In this document: piece by piece, positions 42,874 through 50,844 of the stretch
Layout of the letters: each line of letters starts with the position of its first letter
Position numbering within the stretch: the first letter of the stretch is position 1
Assembly: GCF_017876625.1 (NCBI RefSeq)
Contig: NZ_JAGIOH010000001.1
Location: 3,803,501 to 3,867,500 of the forward strand
Reading direction: 5' to 3'
Origin: Streptomyces syringium
GTDB lineage: Bacteria; Actinomycetota; Actinomycetes; Streptomycetales; Streptomycetaceae
Length of the DNA stretch: 64,000 bases
Position numbers and translations under genes: made by a program
Notes under the pieces: generated by a model
Databases searched by the model: none
What the model was told of the DNA's origin: nothing
Seen by the model: only the letters and a program-made list of their open reading frames with translations

Positions 42874-43046
42874 CGGTTCACCGCCATTCCGTTGTCGACC
42901 GTCACATCGTTGAACGGCAGCAGCGGTTCCGCCCAGGGGAAGACGTACTGGAAGAGGACGTACACGATCGCCAGCACGAGGAGCAGCGAGATCAGCGCCC
43001 GCACCCATGCGTTGCCCGGCAGATGACGCCAGATCCAGACGTACAT
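42870..43046 (-). CDS. Small single-helix membrane protein (58 aa)
   Basis: The reverse strand encodes MYVWIWRHLPGNAWVRALIS followed by a hydrophobic helix (LLLVLAIVYVLFQYVF) and an acidic tail ending DNGMAVNR. Its TGA overlaps the amidotransferase ATG in ATGA, which supports real translation. GTAGGGACAGC just upstream is a plausible ribosome site. The function is unknown. The position between the third sortase and the amidotransferase suggests membership of the sortase operon, perhaps as a small envelope regulator. Confidence 0.75.
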   Translation of the reverse strand: MYVWIWRHLPGNAWVRALISLLLVLAIVYVLFQYVFPWAEPLLPFNDVTVDNGMAVNR

Positions 43047-43115
43047 GCTGTCCCTACTTGCCGATGACGAGTCGATTGCAGCACCAGACTAAAGGGCGGC
43101 ACCACCGGTGGGTGG

Positions 43116-43853
43116 TCAGCCGGACAAAGCCGCGGGCCTGCCGTCGGCGACGGGCGCGGTGGCGTCCAAGTGCGCCCAGACGATCAGCCGGTGGCTGTGT
43201 CCCCACTCGGGTTCACAGGTGGTGAGGGTCAGATAGCGGCCCGGTCCGCGGTAGCCGGCCTTCGCCGGGACCGGGTCGATGACGCCGAGGTCGTCGGGCC
43301 GGGTGCGGTACGGGGGGCGGTCGACGCGATAGGTGAACCAGGTGGTCCCGTCGTTGAGCACCACCGCGTCGCCGGGGCGCAGCCGGGGGATGTCCTTGAA
43401 GGGGTCGCCGTGGGTCCGGCGGTGGCCGGCGACGGCGAAGTTGCCCGTCGCGCCCGGGCGCGCGGTGCCCGCGTAGTGCCCGAGGCCCTTCTTGAGCAGC
43501 TCGGGCCCGGTGCCCTCCAGGACGGGCTTGGCCCAGCCGGCGCCGAAGCGCGGGATGTACATGACGGCGAAGGACTTGCCGGGCGTGGGAGCCTTCGCCG
43601 GGGGTCGCGGCGCTCCGGCGGCGGCCCTGCCCCCGCTCGTGCCCCCGTCCCCGTCACCGTGCCCGGCCCCCTCCCCGGGCCCGTCGACCGGGCCCGTCGA
43701 CCACTCGTCCTGGAGCCGGCCGATCTCGTCGTTCATGGCGCTGTCGGCCCGGACACCGGTCCAGTACAGGACGTAGACGACGAAGAGGACGATCACCGTG
43801 CCGACGGTGACGCAGAGCTCGCTGAGCGTGCGGACGACCAGGCGTACCCTCAC
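43116..43853 (-). CDS. Third class E sortase
   Basis: The product is 245 residues with an N-terminal membrane helix (about 8-30), a Gly/Asp-rich linker (55-85) and the sortase core: His in VAGHRRTHGDPF, Cys in TLTTCEPEW and Arg in SHRLIVWAHL. All three catalytic residues are present, so it should be active. Note the Glu after the Cys, where the other two sortases have Thr-Pro. It starts with GTG, with GGGAGGGGG upstream, and follows the DUF881 gene by 19 bases. Its substrate may differ from those of SrtE1/E2. Confidence 0.88.
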   Translation of the reverse strand: MRVRLVVRTLSELCVTVGTVIVLFVVYVLYWTGVRADSAMNDEIGRLQDEWSTGPVDGPGEGAGHGDGDGGTSGGRAAAGAPRPPAKAPTPGKSFAVMYIPRFGAGWAKPVLEGTGPELLKKGLGHYAGTARPGATGNFAVAGHRRTHGDPFKDIPRLRPGDAVVLNDGTTWFTYRVDRPPYRTRPDDLGVIDPVPAKAGYRGPGRYLTLTTCEPEWGHSHRLIVWAHLDATAPVADGRPAALSG

Positions 43854-43872
43854 CGGCCGGCCCCCTCCCGGG

Positions 43873-44637
43873 TCACCCCATGGGCTTCGCGTAGTGGAGA
43901 TCCACTGTGCCCGAGTAGCCGGGAAGAGTCACCGCGTCGTGCTGGTCGACTTTCCAGCCGAGCCCGTAGGCGTTCACGTACTGGAGGTAGTTCTGGATCG
44001 TGGGGGAGGTGTCGAGCGCCTTGCGCAGCAGTCCGCGGTCGCCGACGGCCGTCACCTTGTACGGCGGGGAGTAGACGCGGCCCTGGAGGATCAGGGTGTT
44101 GCCGACGCAGCGGACCGCGCTGGTGGAGATCAGCCGCTGGTCCATGACCTCGATGCCCTTGGCGCCGCCGCGCCACAGGGCGTTGACGACGGCCTGGAGG
44201 TCCTGCTGATGGATCACCAGGTCGTTGGGCTGGGGCTGGGGGACGCCGGGGATGCGGGCCGTGGCGTTGGGCGGCGCGTCGGTGAGCGTCACCGTCAGGC
44301 CCGTACCGCTGAGCTCGGTGGTGCCGGCGGCCCGCGCCAGGGCATTGAGCTTCTTGTCCTGGGCGGCGGTGTTGCCGTTGTCGCGCCGGGCGAGCGCGTC
44401 GACCTTGGACCGCATGCCCGCGGCGCTCTCGTCGAGGTCGGCGTTCTTGCGGCTGCGTTCCTGGATGAGGTCGGAGAGCCGCAGCATCGAGTCGTCGGTG
44501 CGGATGTCGGTGCCTCGGGCCGTATTGAAGCTGGTGAAGAAGAGAAGACCGGCCAGCGCGAAGACCCCGGCGGTCAGCAGCCGCACCGGTCGGAAACGCC
44601 GGGAAGGCGTGCTGGTGGAGTCCGCAGAATTACTCAA
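43873..44637 (-). CDS. DUF881 family membrane-anchored protein
   Basis: A 254-residue protein with one N-terminal membrane helix (about 20-38), then an extracytoplasmic coiled segment (45-105) and the DUF881 domain. Family marks are GTGLTVTLTDAPPNA, DLQAVVNALWRGGAKGIEVM and STSAVRCVGNTLILQG. DUF881 proteins sit next to crgA in most actinobacteria and are suspected division or envelope factors. The start codon is TTG (MSNSAD), rare but supported by AAGGG/GGAGAGG upstream and by divergence from crgA. The corresponding gene in M. tuberculosis is Rv0012. Confidence 0.85.
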   Translation of the reverse strand: MSNSADSTSTPSRRFRPVRLLTAGVFALAGLLFFTSFNTARGTDIRTDDSMLRLSDLIQERSRKNADLDESAAGMRSKVDALARRDNGNTAAQDKKLNALARAAGTTELSGTGLTVTLTDAPPNATARIPGVPQPQPNDLVIHQQDLQAVVNALWRGGAKGIEVMDQRLISTSAVRCVGNTLILQGRVYSPPYKVTAVGDRGLLRKALDTSPTIQNYLQYVNAYGLGWKVDQHDAVTLPGYSGTVDLHYAKPMG

Positions 44638-44779
44638 CGTACCCTTATCCTCTCCGACGCCGCGGAAGCACTACGCTAACGGACGCCCGGGGGAACGAAG
44701 AGCTCCCGTCGCTCCCGCCCCGGCAGCCAGCCTTGTATCCCCAGCGCGGTTACGCAGCGCATCGACAGGAGAGTTCCTC

Positions 44780-45037
44780 GTGCCGAAGTCACGGATCCGC
44801 AAGAAGGACGACTTCACTCCACCGCCGGTGAAGACACAGAATCTGAAGCTGGGCACCAGCGGACGCGGCTGGGTCGCGCCCCTGATGCTGGCCATGTTCC
44901 TGATCGGGCTGGCCTGGATCGTGCTCTTCTACGTGACGAGCGGCGATATGCCCATCGAGTCGCTGCGCAACTGGAACATCGTGGTGGGCTTCGGCTTCAT
45001 CGCGGCGGGGTTCGTGGTCTCCACGCAGTGGAAGTAG
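44780..45037 (+). CDS. crgA: Cell division protein CrgA
   Basis: An 85-residue protein. A basic N-terminus begins MPKSRIRKKDDFTPPP. It has two membrane helices (about 30-50 and 63-80) separated by DMPIESLRNWN and a short QWK tail. CrgA is a small actinobacterial protein that influences FtsZ ring formation and aerial-hypha septation. The GTG has AGGAGAG 6 bases upstream. Length and both helices match the family. Confidence 0.96.
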   Translation: MPKSRIRKKDDFTPPPVKTQNLKLGTSGRGWVAPLMLAMFLIGLAWIVLFYVTSGDMPIESLRNWNIVVGFGFIAAGFVVSTQWK

Positions 45038-45046
45038 CGCCGGAAC

Positions 45047-45063
45047 GGCTCCCCGGGGGAGCC
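45047..45063 (+). terminator. Short hairpin after crgA
   Basis: A GGCTCC / GGAGCC stem with a small GC loop lies 10 bases past the crgA stop. Confidence 0.5.
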
Positions 45064-45120
45064 CGTGGCGTGACCCCTCGGGACGCCCTGGCGCAAGCCC
45101 TCCCCTGAGCCTTCCAGCGA

Positions 45121-45320
45121 GTTATCCACACCCTCGTCCACAGTGGGGAAAAACTCAGAAGATCTGTGGATAACTTCCCCGGCGTTGACGCCGGTGTGAC
45201 TGATCGCGCGCACTGCGTACCGTCGTCGCACCGGCGTCTTCCAGCGGAAACGCGGCTCGGAGCAGTGGGGAACACGCGTTCCCCACATCGTGCACAAGAT
45301 CCGACGCTCGCTGTGGACAA
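45121..45320. other. Cluster of DnaA-box-like sites between crgA and the rhomboid gene
   Basis: Four 9-mers close to the DnaA box TTGTCCACA occur here: TTATCCACA (45122-45130), TCGTCCACA (45134-45142), TGTGGATAA (45165-45173, reverse) and TGTGGACAA (45312-45320, reverse). The first and third lie inside a perfect 10-bp inverted repeat, GTTATCCACA and TGTGGATAAC, 34 bases apart. A separate perfect inverted repeat GTGGGGAA / TTCCCCAC (45265-45286) lies within the same gene-free stretch (45038-45370). No coding gene is visible. Confidence 0.6.
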
Positions 45321-45370
45321 CCGTCGCTCATCTGTGAGGCCACGGCCCGTTCCCGGTGGTCGGGGCCCGC

Positions 45371-46234
45371 TCAGCTCGCGAGCTGGAGGGTCCGTACGGC
45401 CACCGCCGCGACGATCACCAGCAGCGCCGCTCCGCACGTCGCGTACTGCACCAGCGCCCGTTTGTCCCGGGGGGCGTGCACCAGGCCGAAGGCCACCGCC
45501 GTGCCCACCACCAGGCCGCCGACGTGCGCTTCCCAGGAGATGTTCGACCAGGTGAACGTGAAGATCAGGTTGAGCACGAGCAGCGCGACGACCGGGCGCA
45601 TGTCGTAGTTCAGCCGCCGCAGCAGCACGGCCGTCGCACCCAGCAGACCGAAGATCGCACCGGAAGCGCCGAGCGAGGGCTGGTTCGGCGCGGCGACGAA
45701 ATAGGCCAGCGCGCTGCCGCCCAGACCGGACAGGACGTACAGCGCCAGATAGCGGATCCGGCCGAGCGCGACCTCCAGCGGCGGGCCGAGGAACCACAGC
45801 GAGAGCATGTTGAAGGCGAGGTGCATCGGTTCCTGGTGCAGGAACGTCGCCGTCAGCAGGCGGTACCACTGCCCCTCGGCGACCCCTTCCAGCGGGCTGA
45901 ACGGCGTGAGCGCCGCCCGGCCGAAGAGCTCCAGGTCGTCGACGACCCGGTCGCCGACGGCCAGCACCACGATCCACAGGGCGACGTTCATCCCCAGCAG
46001 GACCTTGGTCACCAGGCGCGGATCCGCGACGTGCGTGGCGCCGGTGATCGTGCGCGGCGTCGTCGCCCGCGGGTGGTGGCCGGTGCCGGAACCTGCGGCC
46101 ACACACTCCGGGCACTGGAACCCCACCGAGGCGCTGACCATGCACTCCGGGCAGATCGGCCGCTCACAGCGGGTGCAGCGGATACCGGTCTCCCGGTCCG
46201 GATGCCGGTAACAACCGACAACCTGGTCGTTCAT
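45371..46234 (-). CDS. Rhomboid intramembrane serine protease with N-terminal zinc-binding motif
   Basis: The product is 287 residues. The N-terminus carries a B-box-like Cys/His cluster (CYRHPDRETGIRCTRCERPI, then CPECMVSASVGFQCPEC). Six membrane helices follow, with the catalytic Ser in GASGAIFGLLG and the catalytic His in SWEAHVGGLVVG. The conserved LTATFLHQEPMHLAFNMLSL segment is also present. It cleaves membrane substrates within the bilayer; none is known here. The start is taken at MNDQVVGCYRH. The homologous position in Mycobacterium is Rv0110-like, so the function is assigned from motifs, not context. Confidence 0.92.
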   Translation of the reverse strand: MNDQVVGCYRHPDRETGIRCTRCERPICPECMVSASVGFQCPECVAAGSGTGHHPRATTPRTITGATHVADPRLVTKVLLGMNVALWIVVLAVGDRVVDDLELFGRAALTPFSPLEGVAEGQWYRLLTATFLHQEPMHLAFNMLSLWFLGPPLEVALGRIRYLALYVLSGLGGSALAYFVAAPNQPSLGASGAIFGLLGATAVLLRRLNYDMRPVVALLVLNLIFTFTWSNISWEAHVGGLVVGTAVAFGLVHAPRDKRALVQYATCGAALLVIVAAVAVRTLQLAS

Positions 46235-46339
46235 GCTCTCCCCTTGCCCCGGTCGGCGGACCGGTATGCGAGACGCGGCCCCGCCCGTCATACGGACGGG
46301 CGGGACACGGGGTTCCCGTACGGGAGCGCGTCGTCGCTA

Positions 46340-46873
46340 CTAACCCTCGCGGGTCTCGATCACGACCGACTCGATGACGACGTCGTTGACCGGGCGGTCG
46401 GTGCGCGGGTTGGTCTGGGCGCCGGCGATCGCGTCCACGACCTTCTTGCCGGCGTCGCTGGTGACCTCGCCGAAGATGGTGTGCTTGCCGGTGAGCCACG
46501 TGGTGGGCGAGACGGTGATGAAGAACTGCGAGCCGTTGGTGCCCGGACCGGCGTTGGCCATGGCCAGCAGGTACGGCCTGGTGAAGGCCAGGTCGGGGTG
46601 GAACTCGTCGGCGAACTTGTAGCCGGGGCCGCCGGTGCCGTTGCCGAGCGGGTCACCGCCCTGGATCATGAAGCCCTCGATGACCCGGTGGAAGACCGTG
46701 CCGTCGTACAGCCTGTCCGTGGTCTTCTGACCCGTCTCCGGGTTCACCCACTCGCGCTCGCCCTGGGCGAGCTCGACGAAGTTCTTGACCGTCTTCGGGG
46801 CGTGGTTCGGCAGGAGCCGCACCTCGATGTCCCCGTTGTTGGTCTTCAAGGTGGCGTAGAGCTGCTCGGCCAC
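46340..46873 (-). CDS. ppiA: Cyclophilin-type peptidyl-prolyl cis-trans isomerase
   Basis: The 177-residue protein is a cytoplasmic cyclophilin. YDGTVFHRVIEGFMIQGGDP, GPGYKFADEF, LLAMANAGPGTNGSQFFITV and HTIFGEVTSD contain the usual active-site Arg, Phe, Gln and His residues (with W or H at the ligand-sensing site). It speeds proline isomerisation during protein folding. There is no signal peptide, so it acts inside the cell. The GTG start lacks a strong ribosome site. Its place beside the crgA block matches ppiA (Rv0009) in M. tuberculosis. Confidence 0.94.
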   Translation of the reverse strand: MAEQLYATLKTNNGDIEVRLLPNHAPKTVKNFVELAQGEREWVNPETGQKTTDRLYDGTVFHRVIEGFMIQGGDPLGNGTGGPGYKFADEFHPDLAFTRPYLLAMANAGPGTNGSQFFITVSPTTWLTGKHTIFGEVTSDAGKKVVDAIAGAQTNPRTDRPVNDVVIESVVIETREG

Positions 46874-47100
46874 GATCTACCTTCCATAGGCTTCGCTGAC
46901 AGCCACCGATCCTCGCACGGACGGGATCGCGGCGAGTAGCCACCAAAGCGCCGCGCGCGGCGGCAAAAGGTGGCATTGTCGAACGAAGCTCCCCCATGAC
47001 CCGAATGCCCGCCCTCACATGCCGGACCGCGGACGGCCAGGCATGATTTTCCACTGGGTGGAAAGGCGAAAAACCGTACGCCACCGAGGAGGAGGTTCTC

Positions 47101-47760
47101 GTGACCCGCAAGGACAGCGTGCTCGCCGCGACCAGCACGGCGAAGGACAGCGTGCGGCACGCCGCGGAGGTGGTGGCGCCCTACGCCGGCACGGCCAAGG
47201 ACGCGGCCGTGCACTTCGCGCACGAAGCTCGTGCCCAGCTCGCGCCGAAGATGGAGGCCGCCGCCCGGCAGGCCAGGATCAGCGCCGGTGAGCAGTACCA
47301 CGCCCACCTCGCACCGCGCCTCGAACATGCCCGTGGCTCCCTTCCGCCGAAGGTGGACCAGGCCGCCGTGCGCGCCCGCGCCGCCGCCGAGCCGGTCCGG
47401 GAGGAGGCGGTCTCCCGGGGCGCGGCCACCCTCGCCGCGCTGCGCGGCCAGGTCTCGGCGGCCGAGGTCGAGCGGCTCGTGAAGCGGCGTGACCGGCGTT
47501 GCCGGATGGGCCGGGCGGCCAAGCGGCTCGCGGTGCTCGGGCTGCTCGCGGGCGGCGCCTTCGCCGTATGGAAGTGGTGGGACAAGCAGGCCAACCCCGA
47601 CTGGCTGGTCGAGCCGCCGGCCCCCACCGAGGTCGCCGACCGTGCCCCGCTGAGCTCCGTCGACGGCAGCGGCGCGGTCCTGGACCCCGAGGTACAGGCC
47701 AAGCAGGCCGAGGCCGAGGCGGGCAACAGCCCGTCCGAGGAGCGCGGCGACCAGCACTGA
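47101..47760 (+). CDS. DUF5324 family Ala-rich membrane-associated protein
   Basis: A 219-residue protein. An Ala/Lys/Arg-rich helical N-terminus (1-140; RKDSVLAATSTAKDSVRHAA) is followed by one hydrophobic segment (about 147-163, LAVLGLLAGGAFAVWKWW) and an acidic C-terminal tail. It matches the Streptomyces DUF5324 family, whose role is unknown. The GTG start has GGAGGAGG 8 bases upstream. It is the last gene of the conserved core before a strong terminator. The 227 bases before it hold its promoter and nothing else identified. Confidence 0.8.
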   Translation: MTRKDSVLAATSTAKDSVRHAAEVVAPYAGTAKDAAVHFAHEARAQLAPKMEAAARQARISAGEQYHAHLAPRLEHARGSLPPKVDQAAVRARAAAEPVREEAVSRGAATLAALRGQVSAAEVERLVKRRDRRCRMGRAAKRLAVLGLLAGGAFAVWKWWDKQANPDWLVEPPAPTEVADRAPLSSVDGSGAVLDPEVQAKQAEAEAGNSPSEERGDQH

Positions 47761-47780
47761 CCTGCCCGCCAGATCACTGA

Positions 47781-47827
47781 CAAGCCGCGAGGCGGAAGAC
47801 CGTAGGGGTCTTCCGCCTCGCGGCTTG
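47781..47827. terminator. 21-bp perfect bidirectional terminator at the core / gene-cluster boundary
   Basis: Bases 47781-47801 pair perfectly with 47807-47827 around the loop GTAGG. It lies 20 bases after the DUF5324 stop and 8 bases before the stop of the leftward SARP gene, so it can end both transcripts. Confidence 0.9.
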
Positions 47828-47834
47828 TGGTGCC

Positions 47835-49652
47835 TCAGGCCACTGCTGTCAGGTGACGGACTGCGTCGGGGGCCGGTGGCGTGAGGGTGTGGGCGCAGTC
47901 CCGCAGCAGCAGCGGGATGCTGAGGTGGGCGGGGCTCGGTTCGTGGGCGAGGTTGTGGTCGAGGAGGGTGTCGAAGAGCCGCTCCACGGCCGAGGCGGCG
48001 AGGCCGGTGGCGGCGCAGGCCTGGGGGACGTCGTAGGTGGTCGCCGGGTGGCGGGCCAGGGTGCGGTGGAACTGCCGGGCGTCGGACGGCAACCGGTCGT
48101 GGGACAGCGCCAGGACGGACATCAGGTCGCGGTCCGCCGTGCGCAGGAACGCGGCGCGGCCCGCGGTCGTCAGCAGCCGCGCCGTCACGTCCGGCACGGT
48201 CCACGAGGGGCGGTCGCGCAGCCGGGTCGCCGCGAGGCGCAGAGCCAGCGGGTGGTGGCCGCACAGGGTGACCGCCTGGGTCAGGGGCGAGTCCGCGCAG
48301 GTGTCGCCCGCGACGCGGCGGAACAGGGTTTCCGCGTCCGCGGGGGTCAACGCTCCGAGCGGCAGGGAGCGGGCGCCGTCCGGGGCGGTCGGCTTGTGGC
48401 GGGTGGTGATCAGGGTGAGGGTGTCGCCGGTGCCGGGCAGGAGCGGGGCCACCTGGGCCGCGTCGGCCGCGTTGTCGAGGACGAGCAGGGCGCGGCGGCC
48501 CGCGAGGCGGGAGCGCCAGACCGCGCTGCGCTCGGCCAGGCCCGTGGGAATGGCCTCGGGCGCCGCGCCGTCGGAGCGCAGCAGGACGCCCAGCGCGTCC
48601 TCGGGGGCGAGCGGCGCGCGTGCCGTGCTGAAGCCGTGCAGGTCGATGTAGTACTGGCCGTCCGGGTGGTCAGCGGTGCGGCGGTGGGCGAAGTGGACGG
48701 CGAGGGCCGTCTTGCCGATGCCGCCCATGCCGTCGATCGTGACCGTACGGGGGGAGTTGGGGTGCCGGTCGTCCACGGCCCGCTCCAGCAGGGCGAGTTC
48801 GGCGGTGCGGCCGGTGAAGTCGGGCAGGTCGCGCGGAAGGTAATTGCCGTGGGCGGAGCGGGTGGTGGCGGAGCGATGGGTGGCGGGCCGGTCGGGCTCG
48901 GGCTCTTCGCGCTGCGCCTGCGGGGCGTCCGCGAGGATCTCGCCGTGCAGGCGTCGCAGACGGGGGCCGGGCTCGAGGCCCAGCTCGTCGGCGAGCAGAC
49001 GGCGGCCCTCGTCGTAGACCGCGAGCGCGTCGGCCTGCCGGCCGCTGCGGTACAGGGCGAGCATCAGGCTGCCGCGCAGCGCGTCGCGCAGCGGGTAGCC
49101 GGCGGTCAGCTCGGACAGCTCGGCCACCAGGGACGCGGCCTCGCCCGCCGCGAGGCGGAGCTCCATCAACTCCTCGACCGCGGTGAGCCGCTGCTCGTCC
49201 AGCCCCGCCGCCGCGGTGGTCACCGCCGGGCAGTCGATGCCCGTGAAGGCGTCGCCGCGCCACAGGTTCACCGCCGACTGGAGCAGCCGCATCGCCTCGG
49301 CGTCACGGCCCTCGCGGCGGGCGGCACGGGCGGCGCGGGTCCACTCGGTGAAGCGGTGCGCGTCGACGGCGTCGGGCGGTACGTCCAGGCGGTAGCCGAT
49401 GTCCATGGTGATCAGACCGCCGCCGTCGGAGGGGGCGAGGGCGGCGCGCAGATCACGGATCGCGTTGTGCACCTGATGGCGGGCGGAGGCGGGCGGGTCC
49501 TGCCACAACCCGTCCACCAGAGTGTCCATCGCCACCGTGCGCCGGGCGTTGAGCAGAAGAAGGGCCAGAAGTCGCCGTTGACGCATTCCTCTGAGTCGGA
49601 GCGGTATTCCTGACTCGCGTACCTCCACCGGGCCCAGAACCAGAAACTCCAT
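47835..49652 (-). CDS. SARP-family activator with NB-ARC ATPase domain (AfsR-like)
   Basis: The product is 605 residues. The order is a winged helix-turn-helix (about 10-95, MRQRRLLALLLLNARRTVAM), a bacterial transcriptional activation (BTAD) domain (100-245, including LAVYDEGRRLLADELGLEPG) and an NB-ARC ATPase (275-540, with P-loop GMGGIGKTALA and the Walker B-like LLVLDNAADAAQ). It lacks the C-terminal TPR region of full AfsR. SARPs switch on biosynthetic clusters. It sits at the cluster edge and diverges from the prenyltransferase gene, so it may control both directions. Confidence 0.92.
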   Translation of the reverse strand: MEFLVLGPVEVRESGIPLRLRGMRQRRLLALLLLNARRTVAMDTLVDGLWQDPPASARHQVHNAIRDLRAALAPSDGGGLITMDIGYRLDVPPDAVDAHRFTEWTRAARAARREGRDAEAMRLLQSAVNLWRGDAFTGIDCPAVTTAAAGLDEQRLTAVEELMELRLAAGEAASLVAELSELTAGYPLRDALRGSLMLALYRSGRQADALAVYDEGRRLLADELGLEPGPRLRRLHGEILADAPQAQREEPEPDRPATHRSATTRSAHGNYLPRDLPDFTGRTAELALLERAVDDRHPNSPRTVTIDGMGGIGKTALAVHFAHRRTADHPDGQYYIDLHGFSTARAPLAPEDALGVLLRSDGAAPEAIPTGLAERSAVWRSRLAGRRALLVLDNAADAAQVAPLLPGTGDTLTLITTRHKPTAPDGARSLPLGALTPADAETLFRRVAGDTCADSPLTQAVTLCGHHPLALRLAATRLRDRPSWTVPDVTARLLTTAGRAAFLRTADRDLMSVLALSHDRLPSDARQFHRTLARHPATTYDVPQACAATGLAASAVERLFDTLLDHNLAHEPSPAHLSIPLLLRDCAHTLTPPAPDAVRHLTAVA

Positions 49653-49813
49653 TGCCCTTCACCCCCGACGTTCCGCACTGTGCAGCGTGATGACGATGCT
49701 GCTGACGCTAGGGGCGGGGGGTGCACCTATTCAACGCGCGTACCCCTGACGGGACATGCCGTACCTCGAAAGACACACACCGGAACCGCGTATTCCAGCC
49801 ATAGGTTCGCAAC

Positions 49814-50770
49814 ATGACCCTGGCACTTGCGCCTCTCCCTGATTCACCCCATCCTGCCACCGCGGCTTTCAAGGACCCGAATTCCGGAATTCGTATCGCC
49901 GCGCGCACGGTCGGGCATTGTCTGCGCGAGGCGCGCCCGCTGGTGCAGGTCATGTTCGTGCTGCGGTTCGTCACGGGTGCGCTGTTGACGGCCTCCGCCG
50001 CGCACCACCGGCCCGACGCCCCGCACCTGCTGCTCGGCGCGGTCGCCTGGTGGGCGGCGACCGTCAGCGTCTATGTCTTCAACGGGGTCAGCGACCTGTG
50101 CGAGGACCGCGCCAACCAGTCCGCCAGGCCGCTCGCCAGCGGCCGGTTGACCGAGTCGGCGGCCCGGCGGGCCGTGGCCGTGACCGCCCTGGCCGGGCTG
50201 CTGTTCGGCTGCGCAGCGGGGTGGGAGGTGGCCGAGTCCACCGCCGTCTTCCTCGCCCTGGGGTACGCCTACTCCGCGCCGTCGATCGCGGCGAAGTGCC
50301 GTTCCTGGTCCGCCTCCGCGGTCACCTGCGCCGCCGCGGGGGCGACGTATTTCGCCGGGGTCGCGGCCTCCGGCAGCGGGCTCACCGCCGAGGCCGCCGT
50401 CTTCGCCGTGGTGCTCTCGCTCGGCGTGGGGCTGATAGCCGCCGTCGCCAAGGACCTGGGCAGCACCCGGGGCGACGCCCTCGCGGGCCGGCGCACCCTG
50501 GCCGTCGTCCGTGGCGAACGCAGCGCACGGCGGTTCTGCGCCCTGTCCGGGGTGGCCCTGACCGTGGCCCTCACGGCCGGTGCCGTGTGGGTGCACCAGC
50601 TACCGCTGGAGGCGGCCGCCGCCGTCTTCGCCGTGGGCGCCCTGTGCGTGGCGGGGCGCTGTCTGCCGGCCCGGGAGGAGCGGGAGCGGCCCCGGGCCCC
50701 GTACCGGGCCTGGATGGTCACCCAGTACGCCGTCCATCTGGCCGCGCTGGCCGCGCTCGCGTGGGCGTGA
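49814..50770 (+). CDS. UbiA-family prenyltransferase
   Basis: A 318-residue, multi-helix membrane protein. The first Asp-rich motif is NGVSDLCEDRANQSARPLAS (N-x3-D-x3-D type), and the second region is KDLGSTRGDALAGRRTLAVV. Both are hallmarks of UbiA enzymes that transfer a prenyl chain to an aromatic or sugar acceptor. The substrate is unknown. It is transcribed away from the SARP gene and is followed by the two-component genes 74 bases later. It may decorate the cluster product or act separately. Confidence 0.88.
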   Translation: MTLALAPLPDSPHPATAAFKDPNSGIRIAARTVGHCLREARPLVQVMFVLRFVTGALLTASAAHHRPDAPHLLLGAVAWWAATVSVYVFNGVSDLCEDRANQSARPLASGRLTESAARRAVAVTALAGLLFGCAAGWEVAESTAVFLALGYAYSAPSIAAKCRSWSASAVTCAAAGATYFAGVAASGSGLTAEAAVFAVVLSLGVGLIAAVAKDLGSTRGDALAGRRTLAVVRGERSARRFCALSGVALTVALTAGAVWVHQLPLEAAAAVFAVGALCVAGRCLPAREERERPRAPYRAWMVTQYAVHLAALAALAWA

Positions 50771-50844
50771 GCCCGCTATGGACCCCCTTGTCCATTCTCG
50801 ATGGCATATTTGACGCCCGTTGTTATGATCCGCTGAGCGGGTGA

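Noticed and set aside
45371..46291. Rhomboid start 19 codons upstream of MNDQVV
   Set aside because: The added residues are Arg/Gly/Pro-rich and the zinc-binding motif begins just after the chosen Met.
49691..49709. TGACGAT / TGACGCT heptamers as a SARP binding site
   Set aside because: The start-to-start distance is 12 bases rather than the 11 or 22 typical of SARP direct repeats, and only two units are seen.
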